Shown here: piece by piece, positions 42,729 to 51,645 of the stretch
How positions within the stretch are numbered: position 1 is the first letter of the stretch
How the letters are laid out: every line of letters begins with the position of its first letter
Position numbers and translations under genes: made by a program
Source of the DNA: Egaibacter danicus
GTDB lineage: Bacteria > Pseudomonadota > Gammaproteobacteria > Burkholderiales > Burkholderiaceae_C
Assembly: GCA_016707075.1 (NCBI GenBank)
Contig: JADJII010000005.1
Coordinates: 186,001-250,000 of the forward strand
Direction of reading: 5' to 3'
Length of the DNA: 64,000 bases
The notes under the pieces: model-generated
The model's database searches: none
What the model was told of the DNA's origin: nothing
Seen by the model: only the letters and a program-made list of their open reading frames with translations

Positions 42729-45296
42729 TCATTGAGGTACTGAACTCAGACGCGGATGGCTGTCACAGACCCGAGTGCACATCTCTCCGCTGAGGCTTCT
42801 CTCTGGAAGTCCAGCAGGTGAATTTGCTGGACAACTATTCGGCGTACTAGAGGGGCAAACTAACCGGCAATATGGTTTGGAGTCACTCGGCCATCCAGGA
42901 ATTGGTTTTCCGAAATTTGGATTGTTTGGGTCTAGGAAGTCCGATATATCGTTGAGTAGTTGCTTTTGCGTTTCGCGCGTACTCATGGTTGGAGGCCGTG
43001 GCATTTGCCCACGAGGGTAATAGGCCCCACGCGCTGGTGGCCCACGCTGCAAACCCAATGGATCCGTTGCTCCTAGCGGATTATTTTCCACATAAGCAAA
43101 CCGAGACCACCCCCCATTCAATCCCACGGGGTCGGGCTGCGTGTATCGCCCCTGCCCAAACTGGTATGACCGATGCAGGTTGTAGCTGAGATTGGACTCC
43201 TCATCAAAATACTGCCCCGGATACCGCAGATTCACTTCAAGTGCCGCAGCAGTAGCCTTGAGCAACTGAGGCTGATTGGTGATCGCCGCCCTTGGATTAG
43301 GCGTAGCCTTCAGAATGCCGCTGGGCTTGTTCTCCCCAAACGCCGAGTAAGGCCACTGCCACACCGGTTTGTTCGTGTCATCGGTGATCAGCCTTGGGGT
43401 GTTGATGTGATCCGCATGAACCGCGTAGAACCGCCCACCCTTGTAAATCCCGATAGGAATGCTTTGCCCGTCTTCCGTGGGCAACCAGATGTACTCAATC
43501 CGTCCCGCACTCTTGGTGCCCCCATTGCCGTATTCCCCCAGCAGATTCGGCGTTGCCCCCAGGTTCGCCTCGTCATACACATAACCCTGCCCCAGGGTGG
43601 CATTGACCTGCGCCTGCGCAAACAGCCAGCCGAAGTTCTTTTTGAGCCAGGTGATGAAGTCCGTGCCCAATACGGCCTCATCCGGGGCCGTATACGCCAC
43701 CGTCGGTTCACTCTTGAAGACCCGCTGGCCTAACGCGTTGTGCAAATACGTGATCTTGCTGGCTTCTGCGCTTTGACTCACCAGCACTTTGGCCAGCCGG
43801 TTACTGGCATCGTATTCAAACAGGCGCAGCCCATCACTGGTCAGATTGCCTGCGGCATCCAGACCATAGTTGATCTGCGTGGTGGTGCTGGAGACCGTTC
43901 GGGTGCCCTTGGTACCCACCAGCGTCTGGGTAAAGCCCAGCAGCTTGTTGCTGGCGCTGTCCACATTCAGGCTCTGGCTGGCGGTCTTGCTGTAGTCCGC
44001 TTCATCGAAGTCACCATCCAGATCGGTGTCGGATGTGGTCTTGGTGACAGCGGTCAATCGGTTGCTGTTGGCGTCATAGCTGTACACCGTGCTGCCGCTG
44101 TTGCCGCCCCGGGTGAAGCTGGTCAGGCGGTTGCGGTTGTCATACCCGGCTGTCCAGCTCATGGGGGTGGTGAAGGTGCTGGTGGTAGCCACCCCGGTGA
44201 CCGGATCCGTGGTGACCAGACTGGCCCACAGGTTCTGGGTGATGCTGGTGATGCGGCTGGCCGCGTCATACCCGTAAACCCCAAACTCGGTGCTGAGCAT
44301 GCGGCCATCGGTATCAAAGGCTCGGGTGGCGCTGTCGCCACTGGTCCAGTTCCAGGCTTTGGGCTGGGCAAGGGCGGTGTAACTCAAACCAGTCACAAAC
44401 GGCGTGATCGGTTTGGGGTTCTGCAGCGTGCCGCCGGGTAGCTGCACATCCACCTGGCTGACCTGGCCGGATGGGCTCTGGCGGTAATAGACCTTCAGGC
44501 CACTGGGGTAGGTGATCTGGGCCACCGCACCACCGGGGTGGTATTGGTAGGCCACGGCGTAGCTGCTGGGGTTGGTGGGGTTGTCGGCAACCGTCTGGGT
44601 TTTGTTGAGGATGCGGCCTAACGTATCCCGGCTGTAGGTGGTGGTGCCACTGGCGTCTTGCACCTGGCTGAGGTGGCCTGCGGCGTCATAAGCCAGTTGC
44701 TGGGTGGTGCCATCGGCCAGGGTGATGACACTGGGTCGGCCCAGCGCATCGCGGGTGATTTGGGTGGTCTGGGCTTTGGCGTCGGTGCTGGCGGTGACGT
44801 TGCCTGCCGCATCCCGGCTGTAGCTCACCGTGCCCATGTCCGGGCTGGCCTCGGCCATCACCTCGCCAAAGGCGTTGCGGGTGTATTGGGTGGCGATGCC
44901 TCTAGGGTCGGTGGCGGTGGCCAGTGCATTGAGCGGGTTCCAGGCCAGGCTGGCCGATGTGTTGTCGGCCAGGGTGGTGCTGGTGGGGCGGCGCAGCGGG
45001 TCCAGCGTCTGGCGGGTGGTGTGGTTTAACGGGTCGCTGGCGCTGATGGCCTCGCCATTGGCGTCATAACCGTATTGGGTGCTCTGGCCTGCGGCGTTGC
45101 CGATGCTGGCCACGCGGTTCAGGTTGGTGATGCTGCGGGTGGTGACTTGAGCGATTGCTCCGGCAGGGTCTTTAACTTCTTCGCGCAAGCGGTTGCCCAT
45201 GGCGTCCAGCGTGTACTGGATGCTGTTGGCGCGGTTGTCGGTGGCGGATACCAGGCGCTGGGCGGCGTCATAGGGTGTAAGCGATGGCATAGCCAT
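42729..45296 (-). CDS. Rhs-repeat protein, C-terminal two thirds (repeats, core and toxin tip)
   Basis: An 855-residue frame continuing the gene at 47307 after a one-base frameshift near 45273-45275. It is filled with YD repeats (YDAAGHLSQVQDASGTTTYSRDTLGR, YDANSNRLTAVT), followed by the conserved core (LRYPGQYFDEESNLSYN ... NGGWSRFAYVENNPLGATDPLGL). The variable tip is ~105 residues, Pro- and Cys-rich (YCRLVCPSSTPNSC, GEMCTRVCDSHPRL), of unknown activity. Rhs shells encapsulate and autoproteolytically release such tips. The first seven residues before YDAAQRLV are out of the natural frame, so this is not an independent gene. Confidence 0.88.
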   Translation of the reverse strand: MAMPSLTPYDAAQRLVSATDNRANSIQYTLDAMGNRLREEVKDPAGAIAQVTTRSITNLNRVASIGNAAGQSTQYGYDANGEAISASDPLNHTTRQTLDPLRRPTSTTLADNTSASLAWNPLNALATATDPRGIATQYTRNAFGEVMAEASPDMGTVSYSRDAAGNVTASTDAKAQTTQITRDALGRPSVITLADGTTQQLAYDAAGHLSQVQDASGTTTYSRDTLGRILNKTQTVADNPTNPSSYAVAYQYHPGGAVAQITYPSGLKVYYRQSPSGQVSQVDVQLPGGTLQNPKPITPFVTGLSYTALAQPKAWNWTSGDSATRAFDTDGRMLSTEFGVYGYDAASRITSITQNLWASLVTTDPVTGVATTSTFTTPMSWTAGYDNRNRLTSFTRGGNSGSTVYSYDANSNRLTAVTKTTSDTDLDGDFDEADYSKTASQSLNVDSASNKLLGFTQTLVGTKGTRTVSSTTTQINYGLDAAGNLTSDGLRLFEYDASNRLAKVLVSQSAEASKITYLHNALGQRVFKSEPTVAYTAPDEAVLGTDFITWLKKNFGWLFAQAQVNATLGQGYVYDEANLGATPNLLGEYGNGGTKSAGRIEYIWLPTEDGQSIPIGIYKGGRFYAVHADHINTPRLITDDTNKPVWQWPYSAFGENKPSGILKATPNPRAAITNQPQLLKATAAALEVNLRYPGQYFDEESNLSYNLHRSYQFGQGRYTQPDPVGLNGGWSRFAYVENNPLGATDPLGLQRGPPARGAYYPRGQMPRPPTMSTRETQKQLLNDISDFLDPNNPNFGKPIPGWPSDSKPYCRLVCPSSTPNSCPANSPAGLPERSLSGEMCTRVCDSHPRLSSVPQ

Positions 45297-47307
45297 TGGG
45301 CAGGCTCAAACCACTGATCTGGCCGCTGGGGGTGTAGCTGAAGGTCGATACCTCGGTGCCCCGGGTGATTTGCAGCACGCGCCCGCGCAGGTCGTAGCTG
45401 TAGCCCGTGACCAGGCCATTGGGGGTGGTTTCCTGCGTCACGCGGCCCGCCGTGTCATAGGCATAGCGGGTTTCCTGGTTCAGCGGGTCTTTGAAGCTGG
45501 TGAGGTTGCCGGAGGTGTCATAGGCGTATTGGCTGACGTTTCCGCGTGGGTCGGTGCTGGTGGCGACCAGTCCCTGACTGTTGTAGGTCCAGGCCCAGGT
45601 GCGGGTTTGGCTGGTGGCGGTGTCGGTGACGGCTTCGGTCAGTTTGTTGCCCAGCGGGTCGTAGGTGTAGGCCGTAGAGCGACCTGGCTCAGTCACCAGC
45701 ACAGGCAACCGGAATGTGGGGTGCCACTGGGTGGTGGTGGTCTGGGCTTCGGGTTTGTTGGCGGCGCGCGTGGTGGCCAGGGGCAGGCGGCGGTTGATGT
45801 CCCAGGTGTACATGGTCTGCACACCCAAAAAGTCGGTTTCACTGTCCAGCAGGCCACTGGCGTTTTGCACGCGGCTGGCGGCGTCACTACCGCCCGAACC
45901 CGAAGGAAGGGTGGCCCCGGTAACGGCCAGTTTGTTCAGCACCGTGCCGTAGGTATAGCTGCGCTGGGTGCCCAGGGGGTCGGTCACCTGCACGGGGTCG
46001 GTGGCGGTGGCGCCGTAGAGGATGGTGTAGCGGTCCGCACCCAGGGCGTATCCGCTCTCGGTGGCACGGCCTTGGGCGTCATACACCACGGTGGCCAGGC
46101 GAATACCCCGCTCGTCAATGATGCCGGTAACCGATTGGGGCCAGCGGCTGTCTTCATACAGGTAGGTCTTGGACGCATTGCCGGGGTAGCCCACACCAGT
46201 CAATCGCAATGCGCTATCGAATGTGTAGCTGATGGTTTGCCCGTCTGGCGTGGTGGTGGAGCTGAGCTGGCCTGCCGCGTCGTACGCCAGGCTGAGCACC
46301 CGGCCAAAGGCGTTGGTGACCTGGGCCAACCTGCCTGTGCCGTTGCCCGAGGCGTGGTAGCTGTAGGTGGTGACCCAGCCATTGCGTTCAGTGACGCTCA
46401 GGAGTTTGCCTGCCGCATCAAATTGCCAGCGGGTGTCGTCTTGCGCGCGGGTGAGCAGGTAGCCTGTTGCCGCGCTGGTGGTGGCCGCCAGCGTGCTGGA
46501 GCCACTGGCGGGTTTCCAACTGGCCGAGCTGGTCTCCCAGGTGAACCCGCTGACGCTGCCATCGCCAAACAGGACGCGCGCGGCTGTGGGTGGGGTGCCC
46601 TCCACCACAAGGGACGTGGCGTGGTTGTGAGACCAGGCCTGACCCAAGCCGGGGTTGGCTGCAAAGCCAGGCGCACCGCTGACGGACCAGCGGCTGCGGA
46701 AGCTGCGCACGAAGCTCAGGGCGTGCGGGCCTTCGCCTGCGCTGTCGGGCTCGGTGTAGAGCTTCTCGCCTGTGGCCGGGAGGATGGGTTTGGGGGTGGA
46801 GAGGCCCGCGCTGCACATTTGCGGGCCAGGGGTGCCTTCGGGTTCGGCTTGCTGAACAGGTTTGGGGATGCAGGCGTTATGGGCAGGGTTTTCTTCAAAG
46901 TCGGTGTTGCAGGTGCAGGTGGTGCCAGAAAGTGTGGCGTTCTCAGGGCAAGTATTTGGCGTTGCAGAGATATAAAAAGCTACATTTGAACCGGGAGCTG
47001 AACAAGGCACATTGGTTAACCTGAGTTCAATGCAGTAAGGACTACTAGTTCCACAAGGCGATCCCGCGGAAGGATCAAGCATCGCCTCGCAAATGTTTGT
47101 ACTTGGGGGGTACGTGCTATACCAGCTTCCAATCCATCCGCACGTGTAGGTGCGGTTTTGACACCACGATACCTGCGCCGGGGTGAAAGTAGATTGGTAA
47201 GAAGACTGATTTCCATAGACAGCTGGAAACGCCGCCCAGCTACTAGAAACCGTTCCCAGCCAAGCAGCCAAAACAAAAAATGTTTCAACACGAAACAAAC
47301 GCATCAT
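45268..47307 (-). CDS. Rhs-repeat protein, N-terminal part with signal peptide
   Basis: A 679-residue frame. Residues 1-26 form a Sec signal peptide (MMRLFRVETFFVLAAWLGTV, cleavage near SWA-A). A Cys-rich region (~45-150) follows, then a DUF6531-like start of the Rhs shell (GEKLYTEPDSAGEGPHALSFVRSF) and YD repeats. It ends at SLPNGYAIAYTL followed by TGA; removing one C from the CCC at 45275-45273 (minus strand) would restore YTYDAAQRLV and join the next frame into one ~1,520-residue protein. No PAAR domain or VgrG gene is present, so export is probably Sec-dependent and not through a type VI spike. Confidence 0.88.
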   Translation of the reverse strand: MMRLFRVETFFVLAAWLGTVSSSWAAFPAVYGNQSSYQSTFTPAQVSWCQNRTYTCGWIGSWYSTYPPSTNICEAMLDPSAGSPCGTSSPYCIELRLTNVPCSAPGSNVAFYISATPNTCPENATLSGTTCTCNTDFEENPAHNACIPKPVQQAEPEGTPGPQMCSAGLSTPKPILPATGEKLYTEPDSAGEGPHALSFVRSFRSRWSVSGAPGFAANPGLGQAWSHNHATSLVVEGTPPTAARVLFGDGSVSGFTWETSSASWKPASGSSTLAATTSAATGYLLTRAQDDTRWQFDAAGKLLSVTERNGWVTTYSYHASGNGTGRLAQVTNAFGRVLSLAYDAAGQLSSTTTPDGQTISYTFDSALRLTGVGYPGNASKTYLYEDSRWPQSVTGIIDERGIRLATVVYDAQGRATESGYALGADRYTILYGATATDPVQVTDPLGTQRSYTYGTVLNKLAVTGATLPSGSGGSDAASRVQNASGLLDSETDFLGVQTMYTWDINRRLPLATTRAANKPEAQTTTTQWHPTFRLPVLVTEPGRSTAYTYDPLGNKLTEAVTDTATSQTRTWAWTYNSQGLVATSTDPRGNVSQYAYDTSGNLTSFKDPLNQETRYAYDTAGRVTQETTPNGLVTGYSYDLRGRVLQITRGTEVSTFSYTPSGQISGLSLPNGYAIAYTL

Positions 47308-47387
47308 CCATTCCCCTTGTTGGCGCGACTATACCTGCCACGGTGGGAACACTTGCGAAAGGTCCGCACGGGAACATTGCCTGGAAT

Positions 47388-47458
47388 TTGCTATTAAAAC
47401 AATAGCTGTTTACGCATATTCCACAAGGGCTGAAGGCCAAAAACATCCCTAAAATAGC
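47388..47458 (+). repeat. Dispersed element before the intact WYL gene
   Basis: TTGCTATTAAAACAATAGCT, GTTTACGCATATTCCACAAG, GGCTGAAGGCCAAAAA, CCTAAAATAG. It ends 2 bp before the WYL ATG and is the right-hand partner of the copy at 36892. The gap 47308-47387 should hold the Rhs promoter on the minus strand; no motif was firm. Confidence 0.85.
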
Positions 47459-47460
47459 CC

Positions 47461-48150
47461 ATGCGCCGCGCCGACCGCCTGTTCCAGATTGTCCAGCTCA
47501 TCCGCGGGCGTCGTCTCACCACGGCGGCGCATCTGGCGCAGCGCCTCGAAGTGTCGGAGCGCACCATTTACCGCGATGTGGCCGACCTGCAGCACCAGGG
47601 TGTGCCGATTGAAGGCGAGGCGGGCGTGGGCTATCGGCTGGGTTCGGGGTTTGACCTGCCGCCGCTGATGTTCACGCATGACGAGGCGCGGGCGCTGGTG
47701 GCGTCGGTGCGCATGGCGCAGGCCTGGCAGGACCCCGCTTTGGCACAGGCCGCCGAAGTGGCGCTGGGGAAAATCATGTCGGTATTGCCGCCCGCAGCGC
47801 GGGCTGCCGCACAGGCCATGGCGGTGTACGCGCCGCCCATTGGTCTGGAGCCTGCCGTGCAGGCCACACTGCAAACCCTGCGCGAGGCAGTGCAGGCGCG
47901 CCGCAAGTTGCAGCTGGATTACAGCGATGTCAGCGGCCAGCCAAGCCGGCGCGTGGTTCGGCCGCTGGGCTGCTTTTATTGGGGCAAGGTGTGGACGCTG
48001 GCGGCCTGGTGTGAAAGTCGGGAGGCCTTCAGGAATTTCAGACTGGACCGGATTGCGGGCGTGAAGATTCTGGATTCGATTTTTCGGGATGAGGCGGGCA
48101 AAACACTGGCGGATTTTCTGCGTTTGATGGGTGCCAAACCGGTTACTTGA
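47461..48150 (+). CDS. WYL-domain transcriptional regulator (YafY type)
   Basis: A 229-residue regulator: N-terminal DeoR-like helix-turn-helix (RADRLFQIVQLIRGRRLTTAAHLAQRLEVSERTIYRDVADLQ), central PIEGEAGVGYRLGSGFDLPPLMF, and a C-terminal WYL-type domain (RKLQLDYSDVSGQPSRRVVRPLGCFYWGKVWTLAAWCE). In related bacteria it often lies beside a VOC gene; here the VOC gene at 36462 is on the far side of the Rhs island. The whole ribosome-binding region is made of the dispersed element. Confidence 0.92.
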   Translation: MRRADRLFQIVQLIRGRRLTTAAHLAQRLEVSERTIYRDVADLQHQGVPIEGEAGVGYRLGSGFDLPPLMFTHDEARALVASVRMAQAWQDPALAQAAEVALGKIMSVLPPAARAAAQAMAVYAPPIGLEPAVQATLQTLREAVQARRKLQLDYSDVSGQPSRRVVRPLGCFYWGKVWTLAAWCESREAFRNFRLDRIAGVKILDSIFRDEAGKTLADFLRLMGAKPVT

Positions 48151-48193
48151 GATCATATTCAGGTGGAAATTCGTCAAAATTGGGAGATTTAGT

Positions 48194-48215
48194 CTTATTT
48201 GTGATCACAAATAAG
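48194..48215. promoter_or_regulatory. Perfect 22 bp palindrome, likely GntR operator
   Basis: The left half CTTATTTGTGA is followed directly by its exact complement, with the core TTTGTGATCACAAA. FCD-type GntR regulators bind TTGTnnnnACAA-like dyads, and a GntR gene ends the operon that starts 44 bp downstream. Autoregulation of the operon is inferred. Confidence 0.8.
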
Positions 48216-48258
48216 GCCGACATCGGTATGATTGGGCATTCCCACTGCCGGATCGGCC

Positions 48259-49596
48259 ATGACCCAGTCCCTCAAAGATTTCCTCATTCACAACCGCATC
48301 CACGAAGTGGAATGTGTGATCCCGGACATGACCGGCATTGCACGCGGCAAGATCCTGCCGCGAGACCTGTTCCTGTCGGCCGGCGAGATGCGCCTGCCCA
48401 AAAGTGTGCTGCTCAATACCGTGAATGGTCAGCAGCCCGACAACGGCCCGTTTGTTGGCGATACCGATCCTGACATGGTGTGCCTGCCCGACGCCAATAC
48501 CGTGCGGGTGGTGCCCTGGGCTGCCGAGCCGGTTGCCGTGGTGATTCACGATTGCCAGGAGTGGGATGGCAGCCCGGTGCAGATCGCGCCGCGCAGTGTG
48601 TTGCGCCGCGTGCTGGCTTTGTACGAAGGGCTGGGGCTGAAGCCCATCGTGGCGCCCGAGATGGAGTTTTATCTGGTGGCACGCCAGCAAAACCCGCATG
48701 AACCGTTGCAGCCGCCGCTGGGCCGCACCGGCAAGCCCGAGGCGGGGCGCCAGAGTTATTCGATCGATGCGGTGAATGATTTCGACCCGTTTTTCATGGA
48801 GCTCTCCAGCTTCTGCGAACAGCACAAGCTGGGCGTGGAAACGCTGATTCACGAGGCCGGGCCGGGGCAGATGGAGATCAACTTCTCGCACGGCGAGCCG
48901 ATGGATCTGGCCGACCGCGTGTTTCTGTTCAAGCGCACGGTACGCGAGACGGCGCTGCGCCACGGCATCTTTGCCACCTTCATGGCCAAGCCCATGGAGC
49001 AGGAGCCGGGCAGCGCCATGCACATCCACCAGAGTCTCGTGAATGCCGAAACCGGCCTGAATATCTTCAGCAAACCGGACGGCAGCGCCAGCGATGCCTT
49101 TGCCCACTACATCGCGGGGCTGCAGGCGTACATCCCGCAGGTGATGCCGATGTTCGCGCCGTACGTGAACTCCTATCGACGTCTCGCACCGTTCATATCC
49201 GCGCCGATCAATGTGCGCTGGGGGCATGACAACCGCACCTGTGGCATCCGGGTGCCGAAGTCCGGGCCCGAGGCACGGCGCGTTGAAAACCGCGTGCCGG
49301 GGGTTGACGTCAACCCCTATCTGGCCATGGCCGCCACGCTGGCCTGCGGGTATCTGGGCATGCGCGACAAACTCCGGCCCAGTGAGCCCACGACCGACAG
49401 CGCGTGGAACGTTCACCATGAGCTGCCGCGCCACCTGGAAGACGCCATTGAGGCCATGCGCGCCTGCGATGCCATGCGCGACGTGCTGGGCACGGGTTTT
49501 GTGGACGCGTTTTGTGCGGTCAAAGAGTTGGAGTACGCAACCTACAACCGGGTGATCAGCTCGTGGGAACGTGAACACCTGCTGTTACTGGTGTAG
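48259..49596 (+). CDS. Glutamine synthetase family protein (gamma-glutamyl-amine ligase-like)
   Basis: A 445-residue ATP-dependent ligase of the GlnA fold: EVECVIPDMTGIARGKILPRD at the N-terminus, PEMEFYLVA near residue 135 with metal-binding Glu, GPGQMEINF, the ATP site KPMEQEPGSAMHIHQS near residue 245, and NVRWGHDNRTCGIRVP. These fit gamma-glutamylpolyamine or similar amine ligases (PuuA type) and not ammonium-assimilating GlnA. The following aminotransferase and GntR genes suggest catabolism of an amine. ATG 48259 is preferred over the GTG-rich upstream frame. Confidence 0.88.
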   Translation: MTQSLKDFLIHNRIHEVECVIPDMTGIARGKILPRDLFLSAGEMRLPKSVLLNTVNGQQPDNGPFVGDTDPDMVCLPDANTVRVVPWAAEPVAVVIHDCQEWDGSPVQIAPRSVLRRVLALYEGLGLKPIVAPEMEFYLVARQQNPHEPLQPPLGRTGKPEAGRQSYSIDAVNDFDPFFMELSSFCEQHKLGVETLIHEAGPGQMEINFSHGEPMDLADRVFLFKRTVRETALRHGIFATFMAKPMEQEPGSAMHIHQSLVNAETGLNIFSKPDGSASDAFAHYIAGLQAYIPQVMPMFAPYVNSYRRLAPFISAPINVRWGHDNRTCGIRVPKSGPEARRVENRVPGVDVNPYLAMAATLACGYLGMRDKLRPSEPTTDSAWNVHHELPRHLEDAIEAMRACDAMRDVLGTGFVDAFCAVKELEYATYNRVISSWEREHLLLLV

Positions 49597-49601
49597 TCGT
49601 C

Positions 49602-50993
49602 ATGCCAGCGATTCAATCCATGAGAGCTGCTTCGGGCATCGCGCCCGAACGTGTGCAAGCCCTGTTGCAACAGGAACGAAACCTCTACGAGCAGCGCAAC
49701 CCGCGCTCCCGCGCACTGGCCGGGCGCGCGTCACAACACCTGATGTTTGGCGTGCCGCTGCACTGGATGAACGACTGGGCCACGCCATTCGCGCTGCACA
49801 TGGCCCACGCCAAAGGCGCGCACCTGACCGATGTGGATGGCCACGAACTGGCCGACTTTTGTCTGGGTGACACGGGTGCCATGTTCGGCCATTCGCCTGA
49901 TGTCGTGGTGAACGCACTTTGTGAGCAGGCCGCACGGGGCTGTACCGCGATGCTGGCCAGCAAAGATGCGGCTGCTGTGGGGGAGGCTTTGGCGGAACGC
50001 TTTGGCCTGCCGCTGTGGCAATTTGCCATGACCGCTACCGATGCCAACCGGTTTGTGTTGCGCTGGGTGCGCGCGGCGACCAGCCGCAAGGTGTTGCTGG
50101 TGTTCAACGGTTGTTATCACGGTACCGTGGATGATGTGTTCGTTGATCTGGTGGACGGCCGGGCGGTGCAGCGGGACAGCCTGCTGGGCCAGGTGCATGC
50201 GCTCACGCAGACCACCCGTGTCGTGGAGTTCAATGACCTCGCCGCGCTGGAAGCAGCGCTGGCGCCGGGCGACGTGGCCTGCGTGCTGGCCGAGCCGGTG
50301 ATGACCAACATCGGCATGGTGCTGCCGCAGCCGGGCTTCTGGGAGCAGGCGCTGTCGGTCATCCATCGTCACGGTGCGCTGCTGGTGATGGACGAGACAC
50401 ACACCATCAGCAGCGGCCCTGGTGGGTATGCACGCGCGCAGGGGCTGGTGCCCGATGCCGTGGTGGTGGGCAAGCCACTGGGTGGTGGCATGCCCTGCGC
50501 AGCTTACGGCTTCAGCGCCGATCTGGCTGCGCGCGCCGAGGCCGCCAAACGCAACGCGCCACCAGGGCATTCCGGCATTGGCACCACGCTCACCGCCAAC
50601 CTGCTGGCCATGGCGGCGATGCGCGCCACACTCACGCAGCTGATGACGCCCGCCACCTATACGCCAATGCTTGCGCGGGCTGCACGCCTGGCCGATGGCT
50701 TGCGTCAGACCATCGCGCATCACCGGCTGCCGTGGTGCGTGTCACAGGTCGGTGCACGCACCGAGTTCCAGTTTTGCAGCACACCTCCGCTGAACGGCAC
50801 GCAGGCCAGCGCTGCGATGAACCCCGAGCTGGAGCACGCCATCCATCTTTTTCTGCTCAACCGCGATGTGCTGATCACACCGTTTCACAACATGATGCTG
50901 GTGTGCCCTGATACGTCGCAGGCGGATGTGCAGCGTCTGCTGGCTGCGTTTGATGCGGCGCTCACAGCCCTGACGGGAGCCCCCGCACCATGA
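49602..50993 (+). CDS. Class III pyridoxal-phosphate aminotransferase
   Basis: A 463-residue enzyme of aminotransferase class III (GSA aminomutase and omega-transaminase group). Landmarks are GHSPDVVVNAL, LLVFNGCYHGTVDD near residue 168, the PLP-ring Asp in LLVMDETHTI near residue 264, and the Schiff-base Lys in VVVGKPLGGGMP near residue 290. It begins 5 bp after the glutamine-synthetase-like gene and overlaps the GntR gene by 4 bp. It probably removes the amino group of the amine activated by, or feeding, the neighbouring ligase; the substrate is unknown. Confidence 0.9.
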   Translation: MPAIQSMRAASGIAPERVQALLQQERNLYEQRNPRSRALAGRASQHLMFGVPLHWMNDWATPFALHMAHAKGAHLTDVDGHELADFCLGDTGAMFGHSPDVVVNALCEQAARGCTAMLASKDAAAVGEALAERFGLPLWQFAMTATDANRFVLRWVRAATSRKVLLVFNGCYHGTVDDVFVDLVDGRAVQRDSLLGQVHALTQTTRVVEFNDLAALEAALAPGDVACVLAEPVMTNIGMVLPQPGFWEQALSVIHRHGALLVMDETHTISSGPGGYARAQGLVPDAVVVGKPLGGGMPCAAYGFSADLAARAEAAKRNAPPGHSGIGTTLTANLLAMAAMRATLTQLMTPATYTPMLARAARLADGLRQTIAHHRLPWCVSQVGARTEFQFCSTPPLNGTQASAAMNPELEHAIHLFLLNRDVLITPFHNMMLVCPDTSQADVQRLLAAFDAALTALTGAPAP

Positions 50994-51628
50994 CCGAAGC
51001 ATCTTCCACGCAGCAAGACAGCATTTACGCCAAGCTGCGCCAGTGGATCACCGTGGGGCGGTTTCTGCCGGGCGAGCGCCTGAAGATTCGCAATGTGGCT
51101 GCCGACATGGGTGTGGGTCACATGCCGGTGCGTGCGGCGTTGCAGCGTCTCGCAGCGGAGGGAGCTTTGGTGAACAGCCCCAATGCCGGTGTGGCGGTGC
51201 CGCAGCTGTCCGCCCCCGAATTCGATGACCTGCTGCAAATGCGCATGCTGCTCGAAGGCGAGGCAGCCGAGCGGGGCAGCATGCTGCTCGACACTACGCA
51301 ACTGGCAACGATGAAGTCCCTGTGCGAACGCATGGATCAGGCGCTGGCCGACAACCGGCCGGCAGACTATCTGGCGGCGAACGAAGACTTCCACGTGCTG
51401 CTGTACCGCGCAGCCGGCTCGCCCATCCTCTTCAACCTGATTGATACGCTGTGGCTCAGGGCCGGGCCTGTTTCCAACCATCTGTTTGATACACCGGAGG
51501 CTACCCAGGTGCTGAATGATGCGCACCGTGACGTCATGCGCGCGCTGGAGCGTCGCGACAGCACCGGTGTGCGCCGGGCCGTGGAGAAAGACATCTTTGT
51601 GGCGGGGCAGTTTTTGCGCCGCCGCTAG
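50990..51628 (+). CDS. GntR-family regulator with FCD domain
   Basis: A 212-residue regulator. Its winged helix-turn-helix reads LRQWITVGRFLPGERLKIRNVAADMGVGHMPVRAALQRLAAEGAL, followed by the helical FCD ligand domain (LLEGEAAERGSMLLD ... ANEDFHVLLYRAAGSPIL ... DAHRDVMRALERRD) with metal-binding Asp/His. ATG overlaps the aminotransferase stop (ATGA). The palindrome at 48194 is its likely operator, giving a self-contained, ligand-controlled operon. Confidence 0.92.
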   Translation: MTEASSTQQDSIYAKLRQWITVGRFLPGERLKIRNVAADMGVGHMPVRAALQRLAAEGALVNSPNAGVAVPQLSAPEFDDLLQMRMLLEGEAAERGSMLLDTTQLATMKSLCERMDQALADNRPADYLAANEDFHVLLYRAAGSPILFNLIDTLWLRAGPVSNHLFDTPEATQVLNDAHRDVMRALERRDSTGVRRAVEKDIFVAGQFLRRR

Positions 51629-51645
51629 GCCAGGCGTGCCGGTGT

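Noticed and set aside
45370..46989. 539-codon open frame on the plus strand
   Set aside because: It is the complement of the Rhs repeats; Gly/Val-rich low-complexity protein with no family motif. High GC and the regular repeats keep the antisense frame open.
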